DNA from: Thermococci archaeon
GTDB lineage: Archaea; Methanobacteriota_B; Thermococci; Methanofastidiosales; B48-G16
Reading direction: 5' to 3'
NCBI GenBank assembly: GCA_003660605.1
Contig: QMUN01000008.1
Span: 1-11,657, forward strand
DNA: 11,657 bases
The notes beneath the pieces are model-generated. The model saw only the letters and a list, made by a program, of their open reading frames with translations, was not told the origin of the DNA and searched no databases. The position numbers and the translations under genes are program-made. Below, one piece after another: positions 1-7,707 of this stretch (position 1 is the first letter of the stretch; each line of letters starts with the position of its first letter).

Positions 1-637
1 CAATTAATTCCCCCTCCTTTATCTCAAACTCAAACTCCTCTTTTATTCCAACACCGCTGAAAATAATTTTATTTTTCTCTATTTTTATTATAATATCTAT
101 AAGCTGCTTTATAGGTGCCACTTGTGGAGTTTCAGGATCTTCATCTAAGGTGAATATTCCATATCCATCTATCTTCTTTACTCTTCCTGTGAGTATATGG
201 AGAAATCTGAATACAGTCTGTACATTTGAGTACATCAATAATGTGGAAAGTGAATCTATTGTTACTCTTACATCTTTGTACTCCTCAATATTCCAGAATC
301 GTTCCAAAAGATTGCTATACTTGACAGAAACACCTGTCAGGTCCACAGAGCTCGAAACATATTTTATACTATTGCTGTCTTCAATGCTTGTTTTCAATCT
401 TAAACTTTTAGAGATACAGTCAACTATCCCCAGTCCTTTGATATCTGTCCTTTCAGAGAACCATTTTTGAATTTTTTCCCCGTTTTCCTTTGTCGAGATA
501 TAAATCACAGCTTCTTTTCTTTTCAATGCATCCAAGCAAATGTACTTAGCTATTGTTGATACACCAGATAGCGGAGGCCCTGAGAGCAGTGTGTTACTCC
601 CCTTTGGAACATCGATATCGAGTTTGCTGTGAAACAT
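1..637 (-). CDS. KaiC/RAD55-like RecA-fold protein with degenerate P-loop, partial
   Basis: The gene is open past the left edge, and 212 codons lie in the window. The ATG at 637 is the only reasonable start because an in-frame TAA lies 10 nt upstream (647-649). The fold is seen in a Walker A-like loop at residues 20-27 (GPPLSGVS), a beta strand VIYIST at about 44-49, a Walker B strand RVTIDS at 124-129 with D128, and a KaiC-like C-terminal half (RFLHILTGRVKK at 144-155, then a strand and the helix IKQLIDIII at 176-184). The usual P-loop lysine is valine (V26), so canonical ATP hydrolysis is doubtful. Family knowledge: RAD55/KaiC-like single-domain proteins (COG0467) are abundant in archaea and often serve regulatory or signalling roles. 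The gene starts 40 nt after the HD gene on the same strand and is probably cotranscribed with it. No clear Shine-Dalgarno site precedes it. Specific function unknown. Confidence 0.8.
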   Translation of the reverse strand, partial: MFHSKLDIDVPKGSNTLLSGPPLSGVSTIAKYICLDALKRKEAVIYISTKENGEKIQKWFSERTDIKGLGIVDCISKSLRLKTSIEDSNSIKYVSSSVDLTGVSVKYSNLLERFWNIEEYKDVRVTIDSLSTLLMYSNVQTVFRFLHILTGRVKKIDGYGIFTLDEDPETPQVAPIKQLIDIIIKIEKNKIIFSGVGIKEEFEFEIKEGELI

Positions 638-677
638 TTTATCACATTAACTATATGTTAAGACTTAAAAAAGTTTC

Positions 678-1304
678 CTATAGTTCACCTTTAATTTCTT
701 TTTCTAATCTAAGGAAAAAATTTTTCATGAATTTATTTCTTTCTTCAGCTATCCTCTTACCTTCTTCTGTCAGTACTGTATCTTTTATCCTGGAAAGCTT
801 TGCTTTGTATTCAATTACAGGTGTGTGTTTTTTATGATCGAGTTTTCTGGAAACTTCAATATCTTTGTTTGAAAAATCTTCTTTTCTGTAAAGTTTCTGT
901 CCATTTTCTCCTCCAAATGAGTAAGCCCTGCATATCCCTATAGCACCGATCGCATCTAGCTTATCTGCATCATAGAGTATTTTAGCTTCGAGTGTTTCAG
1001 GAACTGCGTTGTTTCTATATCTGTGTGTTTTTATGCAGTGGATTACATTTCTTTTTGTTTTTTCATCTATTTTATATTTGTCCATTACTTTTTCAGCTAT
1101 CTCTATACTGTGTATCTCGTGATCTTCATCTCCTTTTATTCTTCCGATATCGTGAAGCAGTGATGCTAATCTGAGAACTTCAAGATCAGCTTTTTCTTTT
1201 TTTCCTATCTTCATGCAGAGATTGTAAACTCTTTTTACATGTGAGAAATCATGTGTAGGTTTCGAGTTTTTAAAATATTCTTTTACCTCTTCTTCAATGG
1301 TCAT
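678..1304 (-). CDS. HD-domain phosphohydrolase (COG1418-like)
   Basis: This is a 208-aa soluble protein predicted to hydrolyse a phosphomonoester or phosphodiester with a bound metal. Visible motifs are HDFSHVKRV at 18-26 (first metal histidine H22), the signature HD at 51-52 in LLHDIGR, H62 and H65 in the following helix, H94, and the terminal aspartate in YDADKLDAIG (D112/D114). This is a complete HD metal set with the extra histidines seen in two-metal members. The length and the KLDAIGAIG segment fit stand-alone prokaryotic HD proteins of the YedJ type. The substrate cannot be inferred. The start at 1304 is supported by the site GGTGAT (1313 to 1308 on the minus strand), 3 nt upstream of the ATG. 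It diverges from the metallo-beta-lactamase-fold gene and is followed on its own strand, after 40 nt, by the KaiC-like gene. Confidence 0.9.
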   Translation of the reverse strand: MTIEEEVKEYFKNSKPTHDFSHVKRVYNLCMKIGKKEKADLEVLRLASLLHDIGRIKGDEDHEIHSIEIAEKVMDKYKIDEKTKRNVIHCIKTHRYRNNAVPETLEAKILYDADKLDAIGAIGICRAYSFGGENGQKLYRKEDFSNKDIEVSRKLDHKKHTPVIEYKAKLSRIKDTVLTEEGKRIAEERNKFMKNFFLRLEKEIKGEL

Positions 1305-1307
1305 GGG

Positions 1308-1313
1308 ATCACC
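1308..1313 (-). promoter_or_regulatory. Shine-Dalgarno site of the HD gene
   Basis: The minus strand reads GGTGAT, the complement of the usual archaeal 16S 3' end, 3 nt before the ATG at 1304. It supports that start codon. Confidence 0.6.
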
Positions 1314-1345
1314 AAAACTTATGCGTATCTTTTTTAACTCCTTTA

Positions 1346-1351
1346 GGTGAT
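1346..1351 (+). promoter_or_regulatory. Shine-Dalgarno site that fixes the start of the MBL-fold gene
   Basis: The plus strand reads GGTGAT, with 7 nt to the ATG at 1359. An in-frame GTG at 1347 lies inside this site and is therefore an unlikely start. The divergent gap to the HD gene is only 54 bp, so the promoters of both genes must sit in it or reach into the neighbouring coding regions. An A/T-rich TATA-like run at about 1266-1280 inside the HD gene is a weak candidate for the plus-strand promoter. Confidence 0.6.
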
Positions 1352-1358
1352 ATGTATC

Positions 1359-2108
1359 ATGGTTAAAATAATTTTCTTAGGTAGTGGTGGAGGCAGATAT
1401 ATCTGTGTAAACCAAAAAAGAGCTACAGGAGGTTTCATTATTGGTAAGTACCACGTTGATCCGGGTCCCGGTGCTCTTTTGAGATTATTGGAAAAGAAGA
1501 TAGATCCAAAAAAGCTTGACGGAGTCTTTGTTTCGCATAAACACATAGATCATTGTAATGACGCTTCTTTAATTGTAGACGCATTAACAAATAGTTTAAA
1601 CAAAAAAAGAGGAATATTTGTAGGTTCTAAAGACTGCTCGGATTTATTGTACCCAGAAGAAAAAACTTCTCTTGATAAATATTATCTTGTAGAGAAAAAA
1701 GAAAAAATTTCGCTGGGGGATATGAATGTAGAGGTTTTGGAAGCCAGACATTCAGAAGGAACAGTAGGCTTCAAGTTTTACACATCTTCGGGAGAGATAT
1801 CGTATACATCAGACACAGAGTATTTTTCGGGACTGCGTTCACATAGAGGTGCTAGGATCCTCATACTCAACGTAACAAGACCCAGGAATTCTAGAATACC
1901 TTTCCATCTTTCTACGGAAGATGCAGTGGAACTTATATCAATAGTGAAACCTGAGCTGGCGGTAATGACCCATCTGGGAATGAAGATGCATCCTATAGCA
2001 GAGAGAGAAAGAAAATTTATAGAAGAGGAAACTAATACTAAAACTATTATAGGCGAGCTTGGTACAGTAGTTACAATGGAAAAAAATATAACTATAGAGA
2101 AAATTTAG
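1359..2108 (+). CDS. Metallo-beta-lactamase-fold metal-dependent hydrolase
   Basis: This is a 249-aa cytosolic protein of the MBL superfamily, counted from the ATG at 1359, which has a well-placed GGTGAT ribosome site. The N-terminal strand MVKIIFLGSGGGR is typical of the fold. The metal motif HKHIDH lies at 60-65 (H60, H62, D64, H65). Further ligands are H131 (ARHSEG), D152 (SDTEYF) and H205 (MTHLG), so a two-zinc site looks intact. The SDTEYF and MTHLGM segments are common in archaeal PhnP/COG1235-like and RNase Z-like hydrolases. No beta-CASP domain or RNA-binding extension is present, so the substrate (phosphodiester, thioester or other) stays open. valS begins 18 nt after the stop on the same strand, so the two are probably cotranscribed. 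A link to tRNA charging is only suggested by position. Confidence 0.88.
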   Translation: MVKIIFLGSGGGRYICVNQKRATGGFIIGKYHVDPGPGALLRLLEKKIDPKKLDGVFVSHKHIDHCNDASLIVDALTNSLNKKRGIFVGSKDCSDLLYPEEKTSLDKYYLVEKKEKISLGDMNVEVLEARHSEGTVGFKFYTSSGEISYTSDTEYFSGLRSHRGARILILNVTRPRNSRIPFHLSTEDAVELISIVKPELAVMTHLGMKMHPIAERERKFIEEETNTKTIIGELGTVVTMEKNITIEKI

Positions 2109-2126
2109 AGTTGATAAGGTGTTAAG

Positions 2127-4709
2127 ATGCTCGGCGAGTACAACCCGAAGGAAATTGAAGAAAAAGTCCAGAGATTCTGGGAAGAAAAAGAGATATACAA
2201 ATTTGATCCAGATAGTGAAAAACCTGTGTTTTCCATAGACACCCCCCCTCCTACCTTCTCTGGCGAGATACACATAGGTCATGCGATGAGTTACTCACAG
2301 GCAGAGTTTATGGCACGATACAAGAGAATGAGGGGATATAATATTTTTTATCCTATGGGTTTTGATGATAACGGCTTGCCAACAGAAAGATTGGTAGAAC
2401 AGAAGTATAAAGTAGATATTAAGGAGATAGGAAGAGAAAAATTTGTAAACCTCTGTTTGGAGGAAACAAAGTTAGGTGCTAAAAAATACAGGAATATCTG
2501 GACAAAACTGGGGATCTCTGTAGACTGGGACTTATCCTATTCCACTATAAATAAACACTGCCAGAGACTGGCTCAGATATCTTTTATAGAGTTATATAAA
2601 ATGGGGAGGCTGGAAAGGAAAAAAGAACCCGTAATCTGGTGTCCTCACTGCAGAACAGCGATAGCGCAGGCAGAGTTAGAAGATAAAGAAGAAGATACCT
2701 TTTTAAATACAATTATTTTCAAAACAGATGATGGAAAAGACCTCCCTATAGCAACTACGAGGCCGGAGTTTCTTGCTTCCTGCGTCAGTGTTGTGGTACA
2801 CCCCTTTGACGAAAGGTACAAATATTTAATCGGAAAATATGCCATAGTCCCGATCTTTGGAAACAGGGTCAAAATAATATCTGATAACAGGGTAGATAAA
2901 GACTTTGGAACAGGTATAGTGATGATCTGCACCTTCGGTGACAAAACAGATATAGAATGGTGGAAGGATTACAATTTAGACTTAGTTATATCCATAAACA
3001 AAGACGGGACTCTGAACGAAAAGGCAGGAAAATTTAAAGGAATGGAATTAAAAGAAGCCAGAAAAGCTGTATTAAAAGAATTGGAGTCTAAAAATCTATT
3101 AATAAAAAAAGAAAAGCTTCGCCATGCAGTAAATACCCATGAGAGATGCGGCACTTCCGTAGAATATCTGGTTGAAGACCAGTGGTTTGTTAAAATCCTT
3201 GACCTTAAAGATGTATGGATAAAACAGGCAGATAAAATGAACTGGTATCCTGATTTTATGAAAAAAAGATATATATCGTGGGTGGAAAATCTGAGATGGG
3301 ACTGGTGTATTTCTCGGCAAAGATATTACGGCGTACCATTTCCTCTCTGGTACTGCAAAAAATGTGGAAATGTTGTTTTACCTGAGAAGGAGGATCTTCC
3401 TGTAGATCCTCTTAAAGACAAGCCAAAAAAACCGTGCAAATGCGGTAGTACCGATTTTATACCTGAAGAAGATGTTATGGACACATGGTTTACCTCTTCA
3501 CTGACTCCTCAGATAATCGCGAGATGGGAGTGTGAAGACTCTTTAATGGATAAAATATACCCTAACTCGTTGAGACCGCAGGCTCATGATATAATAAGAA
3601 CGTGGTTATTTTATACGGTCGTGAAGAGTTATTTCCATAATAAAAGCATACCATGGTACAGTATTATGCTCTCAGGTTTTGGTCTTGACGAAGAAGGAAA
3701 AGCAATGCATAAATCCAAAGGGAATGTCATTCACCCCTTAGAGATCGTGGAGAAATACTCTGCAGATGCTGTGAGATGGTGGTCATCATCTGTAAAGTTA
3801 GGGGACGATCTCCCTTACAGTGAAAAAGATGTTGTGGCTGGACACAGACTGTGCATCAAGTTGTGGAACGCTTCTAAATTAATATCTTCCCATTTGGACG
3901 AGAAAATAGAATCTTCCGATTTAAAAGAGATAGATAGATGGATTTTAAGTAAAATAGATACTCTTATAGAAAAAGTGACCTTGTATTTAGAAGAATACGA
4001 GTATAGCAGGGCAAGGACACTCATAGAAACATCTTTCTGGCACGATTTCTGCGATAATTATCTAGAGATCGTTAAATACAGGCTTTATGAGAAAAAAGAT
4101 AGATCTGCCAAGTACACTGTATACAACGCTCTTTTAATGTATCTAAAGCTTTTTGCCATCTATATCCCCCATATTACTGAAGAAATCTATCAGAATATAT
4201 TTAAAAAATTTGAAGAATACGATTCAATCCATATCTCTCCATGGCCTGAAAAACTCGGGATAAAAGGGAGTAATTTAGGAGAATTATGCGTTTCTATAAT
4301 CTCTTCGTTGAGAAAATGGAAAAGCGACAGGGGAATGGCTTTAAATGCGAAGATAGAAGACATTGTCATCTTCTCCTCAAAGGATATTGATCCTATAAAA
4401 GAGGACATAAAAAGAGCTATGAACGTAGAAAATTTAGAATCTAAAAAGGGAAAACCTGAGATAGAAGAAAAGATCGTAAAAGTAATTCCTAATTACAAAG
4501 TCATAGGTCCAATTTTCGGAGATAGAACAAAAGAGATCGTAAAGATAATCCAAGATCCCGAGATCGCAAAAAAGATAGACTCTGGAGAAAAAGTTACGGA
4601 ATACAAGCTCTGCAAAGACCATATTTCAAGGATAGAAAAAGAGTACAGAGCAGAAGGTAGAAAAGTGGATATCCTGACAGGAAAAGACTATATCATAGAG
4701 ATATTCTGA
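2127..4709 (+). CDS. valS: Valyl-tRNA synthetase
   Basis: This class I aminoacyl-tRNA synthetase (860 aa, full length for the archaeal form without the C-terminal coiled coil) joins valine to tRNA-Val. The Rossmann-fold HIGH motif is at 49-52 (FSGEIHIGHA). The CP1 editing domain contains TTRPEF at 210-215 and the GTGIVMICTFGD segment at 261-272. Zinc-binding pairs are C172/C175 and C410/C413 with C437/C439. The DTWFTSS segment is at 452-458. The KMSKS loop is the variant AMHKS at 526-530, followed by KGN. The last 290 or so residues form the helical anticodon-binding domain and an alpha/beta tail. The start is supported by AGGTG about 8 nt upstream. The 3' end overlaps the convergent PfkB gene by 22 nt. 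ValRS is preferred over IleRS or LeuRS from the overall motif set and the zinc modules. Confidence 0.96.
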   Translation: MLGEYNPKEIEEKVQRFWEEKEIYKFDPDSEKPVFSIDTPPPTFSGEIHIGHAMSYSQAEFMARYKRMRGYNIFYPMGFDDNGLPTERLVEQKYKVDIKEIGREKFVNLCLEETKLGAKKYRNIWTKLGISVDWDLSYSTINKHCQRLAQISFIELYKMGRLERKKEPVIWCPHCRTAIAQAELEDKEEDTFLNTIIFKTDDGKDLPIATTRPEFLASCVSVVVHPFDERYKYLIGKYAIVPIFGNRVKIISDNRVDKDFGTGIVMICTFGDKTDIEWWKDYNLDLVISINKDGTLNEKAGKFKGMELKEARKAVLKELESKNLLIKKEKLRHAVNTHERCGTSVEYLVEDQWFVKILDLKDVWIKQADKMNWYPDFMKKRYISWVENLRWDWCISRQRYYGVPFPLWYCKKCGNVVLPEKEDLPVDPLKDKPKKPCKCGSTDFIPEEDVMDTWFTSSLTPQIIARWECEDSLMDKIYPNSLRPQAHDIIRTWLFYTVVKSYFHNKSIPWYSIMLSGFGLDEEGKAMHKSKGNVIHPLEIVEKYSADAVRWWSSSVKLGDDLPYSEKDVVAGHRLCIKLWNASKLISSHLDEKIESSDLKEIDRWILSKIDTLIEKVTLYLEEYEYSRARTLIETSFWHDFCDNYLEIVKYRLYEKKDRSAKYTVYNALLMYLKLFAIYIPHITEEIYQNIFKKFEEYDSIHISPWPEKLGIKGSNLGELCVSIISSLRKWKSDRGMALNAKIEDIVIFSSKDIDPIKEDIKRAMNVENLESKKGKPEIEEKIVKVIPNYKVIGPIFGDRTKEIVKIIQDPEIAKKIDSGEKVTEYKLCKDHISRIEKEYRAEGRKVDILTGKDYIIEIF

Positions 4710-5566
4710 ATTCTTGCACCATAATCCTGGATCACTAAGGAAGCTATACGATTTCCAAGCTCACAGCATTCTTTTAATGGTTTTTCTTTTAAAAGACCGG
4801 ACAAAAAACCTGCGTTGAATGCATCTCCAGCTCCTGTTGTATCTTTTACATAAATCCTTTTGGCTTTAACTTTGAACTCTTCTCTCTCGCTCTTTAAATA
4901 ACAGCCTTCTTTTCCCATAGTGACAACTACAATACTGCATCCAATGTTCAATAACTTTTCGGCAGCTTTTTTGTAATTTAAGCTTGTCATAATCTCCATC
5001 TCTTCCTTTGTAGGGAAAACAGCATACGATCTTTCTATTATCTCCATTAAAGCTTCCAATCCCATAGAGCTATACATATCTCCTGGATCAAATGTTATTT
5101 TGCATTTTACCTTTTTTACGAGATTTTTCTGGGTTTCAAAAGATAAAAAAGATTTGGAACAGGCAAAAGATGTTAGATGAAGGTATTTACATTTCAAATA
5201 ATTGATATCTATATCTTTTAAGCTTATAAAATCGTTTACTCCAGGATTCACAACTATAGCTCTCTCTCCTTCAGGAGTAACCAGAATATAAGCAACTCCC
5301 GTCTCTCCTTTCACTCTTCTGATCCCTTCTGTATCTACCTCTCCAAATTTTTCAAGCAAAAACTTTCCCTCTTCATCTTTCCCTATTTTTCCTACATATC
5401 CTGTTTTAAATCCTATTACGCTCAGATCATAGACAGTATTGGCAGCAGAGCCCCCTGCCATTATCTCCTCTCTTTTTACATGACACCCCTGGTCAGCCTT
5501 TGGAATTTTGTCAACTAAAAATATCTTGTCAACATTTAAAGCCCCAAATCCTATGACATCAAACAT
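4688..5566 (-). CDS. PfkB-family carbohydrate/nucleoside kinase
   Basis: This is a 292-aa ribokinase-fold sugar kinase that transfers phosphate to a sugar or nucleoside hydroxyl. The N-terminal strand is FDVIGFGALNVDKI. The first PfkB signature region is AGGSAANT at 37-44 with GYVGKIGKDEEG at 56-67. The second signature is DTTGAGDAFNAGF at 242-254, with D248 as the expected catalytic base and GAG as the anion hole. The segment FDPGDMYSS (159-167) resembles the FDPG segment of the Methanocaldococcus nucleoside kinase MJ0406. Given purP upstream, a nucleoside or ribose substrate is a reasonable inference, but ribokinase, fructokinase or ADP-dependent activity cannot be excluded. The start codon overlaps the stop of the HAD gene (TAATG), so translation is probably coupled. 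The 3' end overlaps valS in convergent orientation. Confidence 0.92.
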   Translation of the reverse strand: MFDVIGFGALNVDKIFLVDKIPKADQGCHVKREEIMAGGSAANTVYDLSVIGFKTGYVGKIGKDEEGKFLLEKFGEVDTEGIRRVKGETGVAYILVTPEGERAIVVNPGVNDFISLKDIDINYLKCKYLHLTSFACSKSFLSFETQKNLVKKVKCKITFDPGDMYSSMGLEALMEIIERSYAVFPTKEEMEIMTSLNYKKAAEKLLNIGCSIVVVTMGKEGCYLKSEREEFKVKAKRIYVKDTTGAGDAFNAGFLSGLLKEKPLKECCELGNRIASLVIQDYGARIQNISMI

Positions 5567-6477
5567 TATCCCAGCTCTCCTGCTTTTCCTCTCATTATAT
5601 TCCTGTATTTTTTGTGAATTAGTATAATTTTTTCTATATCTTTATTTACATGATGGAAATACCCTTCTCCATTCCATTTCTTTATAAACTCTTTTTTATT
5701 TTTGGATTCAATGAAATAAGCTAGAGGTAAAAGATTGGTTCCTGCAAATGCAAACTCTGCATAAGGTATTGCATATTCATTGCCGTTAAAAACTATACTT
5801 ATCCCTCCTTTTTCCTTTACTGCCTTTAACATTTTGAAATCTGTTATACTGTCTCCAACAGCTACTACACTTTTAATATTTTCATTTTCTCTCTCCAAAA
5901 TCTTGTAAATTGCTTCTGTTTTGTACTTTCCTCCAATGACCTTTGTATTTTCTATTATCTTCTTTATATCTTTATCAATCTTTTCGTAAAAATTGTTGAA
6001 AAACTCCTCTATATTGTGGTCTTTAAGATTCAATATCTCTTTTTCTGCTTCCTGAAGATCTATATCATAATGCAGATAATCGTTTATAGGAAACTTTGTG
6101 CAGTATATATCTTCTTTCGGCACTCCTATCCTCTTTCCTATAGAATAAGCATGCTGTTCATAGCTTGTTGAGATTATATAAAATTTATGCTTTTTTTTAA
6201 GTATTGATACAAGTTCTTTTACCCCCTCATTTATTTTAGCTTTTTCTGAAACTCTTTTTATATCATCTTCATTTATTTTGTGAGATATCAAAAAGGGAAG
6301 TATTAAAGCTAATGTATATCCTGCCTCATAATCTTTCTTTTTCAATGCCAGGATGTCATCGTACTTTGATATCTTTGAAAAAATTTCGCCACCATTGGGA
6401 ATAAGTTTCATCAACTCATAAGCATTATCCTGTGGGGATATTGGTCCTTCAAGATCAAAACACACTATCATGTACAT
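5566..6477 (-). CDS. HAD-superfamily phosphatase-like protein, EhaR/COG4030-like
   Basis: This is a 303-aa HAD-fold protein. Motif I is CFDLEGPIS (D8 as nucleophile, with E10 where most HAD phosphatases have a second aspartate). Motif II is ISTSYEQHA (S103/T104). Motif III is a lysine in GGKYKTEAI (K184 or K186). Motif IV is VGDSITDFKML (D209, D213). The DxEGPIS opening and the YDD segment recall an archaeal family that includes the protein named EhaR in methanogens (from memory of the family, not from a search). No hydrogenase genes lie in this window. A second ATG at 6471 gives a protein two residues shorter and is equally plausible, because no clear Shine-Dalgarno site precedes either one. 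The gene lies 31 nt after purP and ends at the start codon of the PfkB kinase, so it is likely the middle gene of a three-gene operon. Its substrate is unknown. Confidence 0.85.
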   Translation of the reverse strand: MYMIVCFDLEGPISPQDNAYELMKLIPNGGEIFSKISKYDDILALKKKDYEAGYTLALILPFLISHKINEDDIKRVSEKAKINEGVKELVSILKKKHKFYIISTSYEQHAYSIGKRIGVPKEDIYCTKFPINDYLHYDIDLQEAEKEILNLKDHNIEEFFNNFYEKIDKDIKKIIENTKVIGGKYKTEAIYKILERENENIKSVVAVGDSITDFKMLKAVKEKGGISIVFNGNEYAIPYAEFAFAGTNLLPLAYFIESKNKKEFIKKWNGEGYFHHVNKDIEKIILIHKKYRNIMRGKAGELG

Positions 6478-6508
6478 TATGAGAAGGAAGAGAATAAAAG
6501 ATTTTTTA

Positions 6509-7630
6509 TCATGTAACGATCTCTTTTAATCTCTTCTGTTCTATCGCGTTTCTTATCTCCATCCCTATTCTTTCACCATAACTCATTGTTTTGCCGTACA
6601 AATATCCTGTATGAGGAGTGAATCTAGTTCCTGGGCTTCCCGGGATTCTCATTGAAACATCGAAGATAACAGGCTCTTCTCTACCTTTATAAGCAGCTAC
6701 AGCTCCCTGTAATGCAAAAGCACCTATAATTCCGGGAGGATGCTCTTTTTTACTTATTTCCACGAATTTTTCTCCAAGGATAAATATCTTTTCAATTATC
6801 GATTCTTTTGTCGTTACAGCATAATGTCCTGTTTCTACGAGCTTTACATCAAGATATTTGAGGATTTCAAGTTGTTCATTTGCCGGAAGCCTCAATAATC
6901 CATCGAGGTTAGTCTGTCTTCTCGTATCCGTACCCATTAACTCCAACTCATCATCTATTACAGAATAGAAATAATTGAAATTTACAGGAGCACCAACTAC
7001 GTACTCTTCGATGACCGCTTTTTCGAGATCTTCCTTTGTTATCGATCCTTTCTTTAAAAGTTCATTCGATTTTTTCAGATAATCCTCAGGAGAAGCAGCA
7101 TAAAAGAAAGCTCTTTCATAACCTCGTAAAGCTTCGTTAACTTTGACGATAACGAGCCTATCTATATCTTTGGGATTTTCAAATATCTTTGGGATCCTTA
7201 TACCAGCCTTTTTTAAAAGATAGTACTGATTCTTTGGAACATCTCTCTCCTCAAGTTTTAACATTGTTCTCGTTCCGAATATGGGTACTCTGAAATCGTT
7301 TTCTATCTCGTTAAAATCACAGTAAACCCAGAAATATCTGTTGTGGATGAATATCGTATTTCTTTCTCTCAGTTCTTTCTGGACTTTTACAACATCCCTG
7401 AACTTATCCAAAAGTATAATATCATCTATGCATCCTTTCTTTCCACGAGTTTTGAAATATTTTGTATATGTTTTTTCTCTTCCCTTCTGACATACAGCTA
7501 AAGTCTTGAATCCATACTTCTTCGCTCCGTGACAGACATCCAATGCTGAGTGTCCGCCGAGGACTCCGATAGTTATGTTATCCAGATCGTACTCTTCCAA
7601 AATTTCCTGAGCATCTTTTTGTGTTATCAT
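6509..7630 (-). CDS. purP: PurP-family ATP-grasp ligase (formate-dependent FAICAR synthesis)
   Basis: This is a 373-aa protein of the archaeal PurP family, which makes FAICAR from AICAR, formate and ATP in place of the folate-dependent PurH step of purine biosynthesis. Visible features are the N-terminal strand ITIGVLGGHSALDVCHGAK (19-37), FKTLAVCQKGRE (41-52), the ATP-grasp core (VIVKVNEALRGYERAFF at about 160-176, then EEYVVGAPVNFNYFYS at 208-223), ELMGTDTRRQTNLDGLLRLPA (230-250) and the C-terminal FDVSMRIPGSPGTRFTPHT (323-341). Length is normal for the family. Some archaea carry two paralogues (PurP1 and PurP2), and I cannot assign this copy with certainty. No strong Shine-Dalgarno site is visible; GAGATC lies directly before the ATG. 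It diverges from tRNA-Gln, shares its TATA element, and leads the operon with the HAD and PfkB genes. Confidence 0.9.
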   Translation of the reverse strand: MITQKDAQEILEEYDLDNITIGVLGGHSALDVCHGAKKYGFKTLAVCQKGREKTYTKYFKTRGKKGCIDDIILLDKFRDVVKVQKELRERNTIFIHNRYFWVYCDFNEIENDFRVPIFGTRTMLKLEERDVPKNQYYLLKKAGIRIPKIFENPKDIDRLVIVKVNEALRGYERAFFYAASPEDYLKKSNELLKKGSITKEDLEKAVIEEYVVGAPVNFNYFYSVIDDELELMGTDTRRQTNLDGLLRLPANEQLEILKYLDVKLVETGHYAVTTKESIIEKIFILGEKFVEISKKEHPPGIIGAFALQGAVAAYKGREEPVIFDVSMRIPGSPGTRFTPHTGYLYGKTMSYGERIGMEIRNAIEQKRLKEIVT

Positions 7631-7660
7631 GATCTCTAACTATTTTCAAATCTTAAAAAC

Positions 7661-7671
7661 TTAATGATTAA
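7661..7671. promoter_or_regulatory. Palindrome between purP and its TATA element
   Basis: The sequence TTAATGATTAA is a perfect 11-bp palindrome with a central G. It lies between the predicted purP TATA box and its likely transcription start. It also borders the BRE of the tRNA promoter. It is a candidate operator for a purP regulator, but such A/T palindromes also arise by chance in A+T-rich DNA. Confidence 0.3.
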
Positions 7672-7684
7672 AAAACTTTATAAA
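7671..7684 (+). promoter_or_regulatory. BRE/TATA promoter of tRNA-Gln, possibly shared with divergent purP
   Basis: The A-rich BRE (AAAAAC, 7671-7676) is followed by TTTATAAA (7677-7684). The TATA centre lies about 27 bp before the tRNA 5' end at 7708, the classical archaeal spacing. TTTATAAA is its own reverse complement, so it can also serve purP on the minus strand: start site near 7655 and a leader of about 25 nt. The BRE favours the tRNA direction. Confidence 0.75.
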
Positions 7685-7707
7685 CAATAATGAGAAATTT
7701 TGATTAG

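Noticed and set aside
150..837. Plus-strand open frames at 150-470 and 553-837
   Set aside because: They lie antisense to the KaiC-like and HD genes, which have clear family motifs and ribosome sites. The plus-strand translations show no recognisable domain and have a skewed composition.
1938..2282. A 114-codon minus-strand open frame spanning the MBL-fold and valS junction
   Set aside because: It crosses two real genes on the other strand, is rich in Phe and Tyr, and has no ribosome site or motif.
5566..6477. Evidence for an energy-converting hydrogenase (Eha) locus
   Set aside because: Only an EhaR-like HAD protein is present. There are no membrane subunits, NiFe subunits or eha genes here, so methanogenesis should not be inferred from it.
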